Source: Spirogloea muscicola (taxonomy: Eukaryota > Streptophyta > Zygnematophyceae > Spirogloeales > Spirogloeaceae). Taken from it: 12,285 bases of DNA. Shown here piece after piece: positions 7,476 through 12,285 of this stretch. Numbering within the stretch: the stretch's first letter is position 1; each line of letters begins with the position of its first letter. The stretch spans positions 558,280-570,564 of the forward strand of contig WELB01000073.1 of assembly GCA_009602725.1 (NCBI GenBank). Reading direction: 5' to 3'. A program made the translations under genes and the position numbers. Below the pieces are notes generated by a model, which was given only the letters and a program-made list of their open reading frames with translations, was not told where the DNA came from and did not search any database.

Positions 7476-7612
7476 GAAAGCAGAAGCAGCTCTTCCAAAG
7501 GCGGAGAGGGCTGGAAAAGCTAGCCCACAAAAGATGAACAAGATGAACAATAATTCTGTTACTACGCAGGAAAGCAAGAGACTGCAGATGCAGATGCAAG
7601 GCACTTGCCAGC
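7476..7612 (-). mobile_element. LINE 3' end, minus orientation
   Basis: Read on the minus strand, a hairpin GGGCT...AGCCC (7508-7526) preceded by TTGTTCATCTTTTGTGGGCT and followed by TTTGGAAGAGCTGCTTCTG matches the family 3'UTR. Upstream, 7561-7612 resembles CCTTGCATCTGC and the TCTCTTGCTTT stretch of the C-terminal coding block, with a deletion. Confidence 0.5.
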
Positions 7613-8466
7613 AACGCTGCCCAAGGGATTGCAGAGCTGCATACAACATACCATGGTCTGCGAGCGCGTGGCAATAACGAAGCCTGCTCCTCTTGGAGCC
7701 CTGCCCTAACGCCCAAACTGCAGGACTGCTTGCCAAATTGGCACCTCGGCAGTTCTCCATGAAAGGCATGCAGCCTCGTTGACTATGAGAAGCCACTGCT
7801 TGCAAAGTACGAGCCGCCTAAGGATAAACAAAACAGCAGGCACATAGCCCACACTTGCAGCACTTAGGCCACTGTATACATTATAAGTTGACGCTCTTGC
7901 ATCTGATAATTCCTACATGAATGTCCCATATGTCAATTAGAAGTCTGTGTCTCCAGTTCCTACAAGTGATAATTGCTGAAGTCCTAGTGTACAGGGGTGG
8001 CGGTGCAGCAGCTTGAGGCTGCACCTCAGCCCAGGAGATCCTTCCAGGGGCTAGAGCAGGGTGGGTGAGTGTTGTCTGCTCTGAGGTACATGTCTCAATC
8101 AGCTGCCCCAATTCTGTGTTCAAGAGTTCTGCTAAGGACCCTATACTGTGCCACCTACGTGTCAACCAAGTGGGGGGCAATCTGCCTGCCCCGCTAATCT
8201 GCTAGTGCTGACTACATGTATAGCAAGTATTGGGGGCATTTTGCCCTTGGGTTTTAGTGCAGACAAGCTGCCTCAGGTGTCGGGGGAAGGAAGACCGGCA
8301 GCTCTCTCACCTGGAGTAGCAAAACTTGTGAGGGTCGGCTTGAGGTCAAGAAGGGGTAAAAGCGTCAGCAGTGCCAATGTCTAGCTATGTTGGTCAAATT
8401 GACTAAAGCCAAGCACGATGGCTGAGCTTGAGCTTGACAATAATTACTACAATTGCCACGTGCCAT
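7613..8466. other. Gene-free DNA downstream of the GH16 gene
   Basis: I see no supported coding frame. The right part must contain the 3'UTR of the minus-strand GH16 gene. Two small hairpins are visible: GGGGCA (8174-8179) with TGCCCC (8187-8192), and GGGCA (8234-8238) with TGCCC (8242-8246). Confidence 0.5.
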
Positions 8467-9630
8467 TCAAATTGGCGACTCGATTGTGAGCTCCTTGTAG
8501 CTGACGGCATATGGTGAATCACGGCCACTGTAACTCCCAGCCCAGCCGCCACCGTTAATGTTGCCAGCATTCCAGATTGACGAGTACAAGTACGATGGTT
8601 TCACGGGGTAGGGCTGGCCACTTATTCTTTGCACCTGCCGCACCTGCACGTCATCAATGTACCACCTGCATTCGAGGCAATCAGAGGCTCTCTGTCAGAC
8701 CCTTTGCAGCAATTGACCATATCTTAGTGCAGCTTGCAAAGTAAGGAACGTGCTGATAATTTCCTCGCATCCGTGCTCTGAACATTCTGAGGTTGTGATA
8801 GTCAGTCAGTAGCTCGCCGAGCTCGTCATAATTGAAGGCCACTATAGAGTGAGGTCATGAAAGAGTAGAAGTGACAAAGCTTACGTGATACTGGATGAGC
8901 TCCAGGCGATGCTGTACTTGTGGAAGTCTTGTGAGCAGTCAAAGCCGAGGTTTGTGAGCACCTCGTGACCACCGACGCCATTCACGTAGTAGTTTGTCTG
9001 GACCATCAAATTGCTCTTGCCCAGAAACTCAAAGTCGATTTCGTCCTGGTTTGTACTTCCCTCCAGGGAGGACAGCTGATGTTGCAAGACAACAACAACA
9101 GGACACGGCACGATTTCACTCAGCACCTTCTTCTGCAAGTCTAATGGAGAACTATGTGGACGGGACCTCTGCACATGCATTTCTGCAGACGTCTCCATAA
9201 AGGACCTGGCCAGTCTATATATGAGAAAGTATTGCTGTATTTTATATATCTTTCTGATGTACCGGCAATGAGTCAAGATGCCTACGTAGAAGGAGGTTAC
9301 AAGGCCGCTTGTATCGCCTGCTGGACATTTAATCATGCCTGTGAATCTACCACTCGGGTACTGCTGTACAGAGTGGATCCTCCCTCCTGTGGTATGATGT
9401 GGCGAGTTGATCAGATGCAGTGAAGCAGCAGGATTAACGGCTGTTGAAGTTGCAGCAGCACTCTCATCCTTCTACTTACATTTGCTCAAGTCTGTAATTA
9501 CTTTGTACATTTGCATGCTGTTGCTTGCGTTAGTGTATGCGGGCTCACCGCAGTTGGTGCCATCGATCCAGGGAATGATGGCGTCATTTCCAGAGACTTT
9601 TACATAATTCTGGCAATAATCAATGACGAT
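8467..9630 (-). other. GH16 domain 2 (catalytic motif intact) coding block
   Basis: Exon parts between 9630 and 8467 encode residues of about 392-581. D463-E464-I465-D466-F467-E468-F469 is the full ExDxE signature with the Phe-Leu-Gly that follows it in XTH and Crh proteins. MVQTNYYVNGVGG, FHKYSIAW and the TWYIDDVQVRQ strand are also present. The protein ends soon after the last strand (SYKELTIESPI). Confidence 0.8.
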
Positions 9631-12285
9631 GGGGCTCAGGGGAACAGCCACCCCATTGGTTGTTGGGGGCGGGGATGCACTGGGTGCGTCAACAGTGCCT
9701 GTGAGGGGTGAAGTTATCATGATTTTGTTGTACGTAGTCTGCACAGGCGCCAACATGAGATGCGAGTCAGGTCTCTAGTGTGAAGAAAAGCGCTGGTAGA
9801 GGAGTCTCTCAATACATGTGCTACATTCACCTACTGCACTTCAGCGATATCAAATCAGCAGCAGCAGGAAGGCGAGCTTGCTATACAGCAGGGGCCTTCA
9901 TGGTAATGTCAGAGGCCTTACCGTGTAGGACGATTGTGAGAACGTGAGTGGGCCTGACCACTCGGAGCCCTGGATCTGAGATGCATCCCACATGGAGGCG
10001 TACAAGTACATGCTCTTTGACGGGTATGGCTGCTGTCCCTTGTTGATCTGCCTGACCACCTGCCCGTCCACATACCATCTGCAGAAATGCAAGGGTGAGA
10101 CTCTTTTTTGCACATGCTCTGAAAACACGTGCACAGATATCTCAGCTTTCTTTTGAGGATCAGCTCCAGGCTCAGCAACCCAGCGGCTGTACAGACATTT
10201 GCGACACTTGGCTGTGGAGAGCCCTCACATAATGCTGCTCGTGTCCCACTTGATCGAGTATGTATGATATGCCCCCGAGCAGTCAAAGCCAATATCGGTC
10301 GCCTGCACGATCAGACCACACATCACGGGCTGAAGAGTGCGTACTAGCTCTTCTCGAAGCATGTCTTAGCTATGCTTTCCTTCCAAAGGCTCTCTCAGAC
10401 CGTCATCTATCCCTGATGCCTGACCAATAACAATTTTCACCACTGTGGAGGACATGGCCACTAACCTGTGCCTGCCCAGGAACCCCGTTGACAGCAATGT
10501 TAGTCTGCACCTTGGTCTTCTTGTTGCCAAGAAACTCGAGCGTTATGGCGTCACGACTGGAGTCGCCCTCCAGAGAGGACAACTGTCCAAGCAGAGTACG
10601 GTGGCAGGTCGGGCGACTGGTAGCTTTGCTGGAAAATGATTGACTGTGGTGGAGTGAAGCGATGCATGCAGCACATGGGTGGTGGTGCATCGGTTCTTCG
10701 GCTGTCAATTGCTGACGAGGCACTCGCCAGTGGTAAAGGCACTCACGTAGAAGGTGGTGTCAATACCGCTCGTGTCACCAGACGCGCACTGGATCTGGGC
10801 TGAGAACAGACCCGTGTTGTACTTGTCCACCGAGTGGAAGCGAGCACCTGGAAGCATGGACGAGTACGGGCACGGTATGAGAGGCTTTGCTGCTAAGCGG
10901 CGCCACTCGCCTGACAAGCCCTCTGCACTGTGTGCTATATCACGCGGCTTCTGGTACTAACCGCAGGTCTTGTCAAATTTGATGGAGTAGCCTTTATCGC
11001 TGGCATCGACGTTGTCAGAGCAGTAGTCTATAGCGACCCTCTGCAGGGGCTTGGCAGCGCCCTGGCTGCCAGTGGACTTCTCGCCACTGGCCACGCCGCT
11101 CCCACCGCCGGGCTGGACGCCACCCACATTGGAGGGCGTTCCGCTGCCAAAGGATGCAGTGAAAATATTCTGCAGGGCGAGACCACGACCGTGTTGAGCA
11201 GGCAACAGTGCAACCCCACCTTTCGGTTACAGGGGGATGACTTACGGTCACCTGTGTGGCATTGCCGCCTTGGAGCACCGGGCAAGTTGCAAAACCGGAA
11301 AGGTAGCAAGATCTTCGCCTCTATTAGCCTTGATCAAAGTCAAGCGTTGACCAAGGCCCGGGGTCAGTGCACGAGGACTCCAAGCACCTCTAAGAGCGCA
11401 GCCCAAGCCTGACAACGGGCTTGGTGACATGGGCCCTGTGCATCTGCTGTTCCGTGTGTGTCTTGAGCCTTGCCCTTTACTTTTCTTGTTGCTGGAGAGG
11501 GGGTGTAGGAGTCGCAGGCGAGCGACACGAGGATCGCATACCGTGATCGTCGATGCGGTCTCCAGGGCAGCCTGCTGCAGGCCTGGTGGTGCAGGCCCGC
11601 CATTGAGTGCCTGCACGCATCCTTGAATGCCCATCTGGATGAACTGCACCTTGGCCCTGCACACAGTGGCAGCAGGCGGTGAGCCGTCGCCGCGACTCGT
11701 CAGCACTGGGCGAGCTGGCCTCGACCTCCGACAGCCGGCACCGAGGAGAGGCGAGGTCTGACGACGGTCCCGCAGAGCCAGCGCAGGGCCACGAGGGAGG
11801 CGTTCAAGCAAGTCAGCTTGAGGGGCCCGGCCGCCGCCAGGCAAGGGCAGGACGAGCTGGGAGGGGCCCGTCTGCGAAGCCAGCTGCAGCGCAGGCTGGC
11901 AGCGCTGTGTGACATGCTGCGGGCCAGCGGGACGGAGGGGAGAGCGGAGGGAGAGCGAGCAGCACGCCGGGTGGGGAGGGGGCGAGGCGGACCTGGCGTG
12001 GCGGTAGTCGTTCATGCGGAGCAGCGAGGTGGCCTTGGGGACCTGCTGCAGGCAGCTCTTGAGGAGCTTGAGGCAGACGCGGTTGGACGTGGAGCGGCGC
12101 GCCTGGCGCAGGTAGAAGGCGGCGGTGGTGAGCTGCTTGGTGAGCGCCGCGGCGGCGGCCTGCTGGCCGCCCAGGAGCCTCCGCGTGCCCGCATTGCTGC
12201 CTGCCGGCGCGAGCAGCGCGGAGGAGGCGCGCAGGAGGCGCCGCCAGCCGCGCTGCAGGGAGGTCCAGGCGGGCGCGCCGGCGGG
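8467..12285 (-). CDS. Tandem-domain GH16 (XTH/Crh-like) glycosidase/transglycosylase, 3' part, eleven exons
   Basis: Exons (minus): 12285-11993, 11656-11542, 11169-10962, 10847-10747, 10582-10466, 10302-10229, 10078-9922, 9738-9549, 9386-9286, 9075-8885, 8665-8467. All introns are GT-AG and all phases agree, giving 581 residues and a TGA at 8467-8469; the 5' end is outside. Residues 1-136 are helical, Ala/Leu/Arg-rich, of unknown family, with Cys71, Cys78 and Cys111. Residues 141-178 are a Gly/Ser linker. GH16 domain 1 spans about 182-355 and domain 2 about 392-581, joined by a Ser/Pro/Thr linker. Each domain has the order IDYC, GDTSG, LSSLEG, the catalytic strand, VQTN, GFDC, WY[VI]D and a final sheet strand. 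Domain 2 has DEIDFEFLG with Glu464, Asp466 and Glu468. Domain 1 has DAITLEFLG, so only Glu255 remains. Four Cys per domain (DYC, TC or NC, I-x-C, GFDC) suggest disulfides and secretion. There is no XTH C-terminal extension. By family, it would cleave or transfer beta-glucans in the wall. Joining exons 1-2 to the rest rests on phase and reading only. Confidence 0.8.
9922..11034 (-). other. GH16 domain 1 (catalytically degenerate) coding block
   Basis: Exon parts between 11034 and 9922 encode residues of about 182-355. The strand that carries ExDxE in GH16 reads D250-A251-I252-T253-L254-E255-F256. The nucleophile Glu is Ala and the helper Asp is Thr. The rest of the fold is kept, including KVQTNIAVNG, YHTYSIKW and WYVDGQVVRQ, so this looks like a maintained non-catalytic domain rather than decay. 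Confidence 0.75.

Noticed and set aside
9739-9921. Gene boundary between the two GH16 domains, making two tandem genes
   Set aside because: A clean GTAAGG donor and TGTGCAG acceptor join them in phase. The joined sequence (SYT then TTYNKIMITSP) matches the end of domain 2 (SYKELTIESP), followed by a typical Ser/Pro/Thr linker. There is no start codon with a signal peptide.
11248-12015. 255-codon minus-strand frame taken as a separate gene
   Set aside because: It runs through two good introns. Splicing 11993 to 11656 and 11542 to 11169 keeps phase and connects to the GH16 exons, while the read-through parts are Arg/Pro-rich.

Overview
The window looks like nuclear DNA of a green alga, probably a chlorophyte (my inference). 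Both recognisable multi-exon genes are split by short GT-AG introns of about 110-370 bases. Exons are very GC-rich, with poly-Ala and poly-Gly runs, while intergenic DNA is less GC-rich. One gene belongs to a plant-type family (F-box proteins like Arabidopsis At2g26850). I see no prokaryotic operons, rRNA, convincing tRNA or CRISPR.

Layout. (1) 3-1262, plus strand: 3' part of a plant-type F-box family gene, five exons, running off the left edge. (2) 1263-2673: gene-free DNA between two convergent genes. (3) 2674-3951, minus strand: a single-exon hypothetical protein of 425 residues with a possible Cys/His metal site and long low-complexity linkers. (4) About 4140-7612: a graveyard of 5'-truncated non-LTR (LINE-type) retrotransposon copies in both orientations. 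They share the end of a reverse-transcriptase ORF and a 3'UTR with a conserved hairpin. Several copies are inserted inside others and have recognisable target-site duplications. (5) About 7613-8466: gene-free DNA downstream of the last gene. (6) 8467-12285, minus strand: 3' part of a gene with at least eleven exons, running off the right edge. It encodes an N-terminal helical region, a Gly/Ser-rich linker and two tandem GH16 (XTH/Crh-like) glycosidase domains. The first GH16 domain has lost its catalytic residues; the second keeps the full ExDxE motif.

The three host genes are not evidently functionally linked: ubiquitin-ligase adaptor (by family), unknown, and cell-wall glucan remodelling (by family). 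The observations most worth following are the dead/active GH16 tandem and the nested LINE stratigraphy with its conserved 3' hairpin. All gene models were spliced by hand from reading-frame continuity, consensus splice sites and remembered family resemblance; no search was run.
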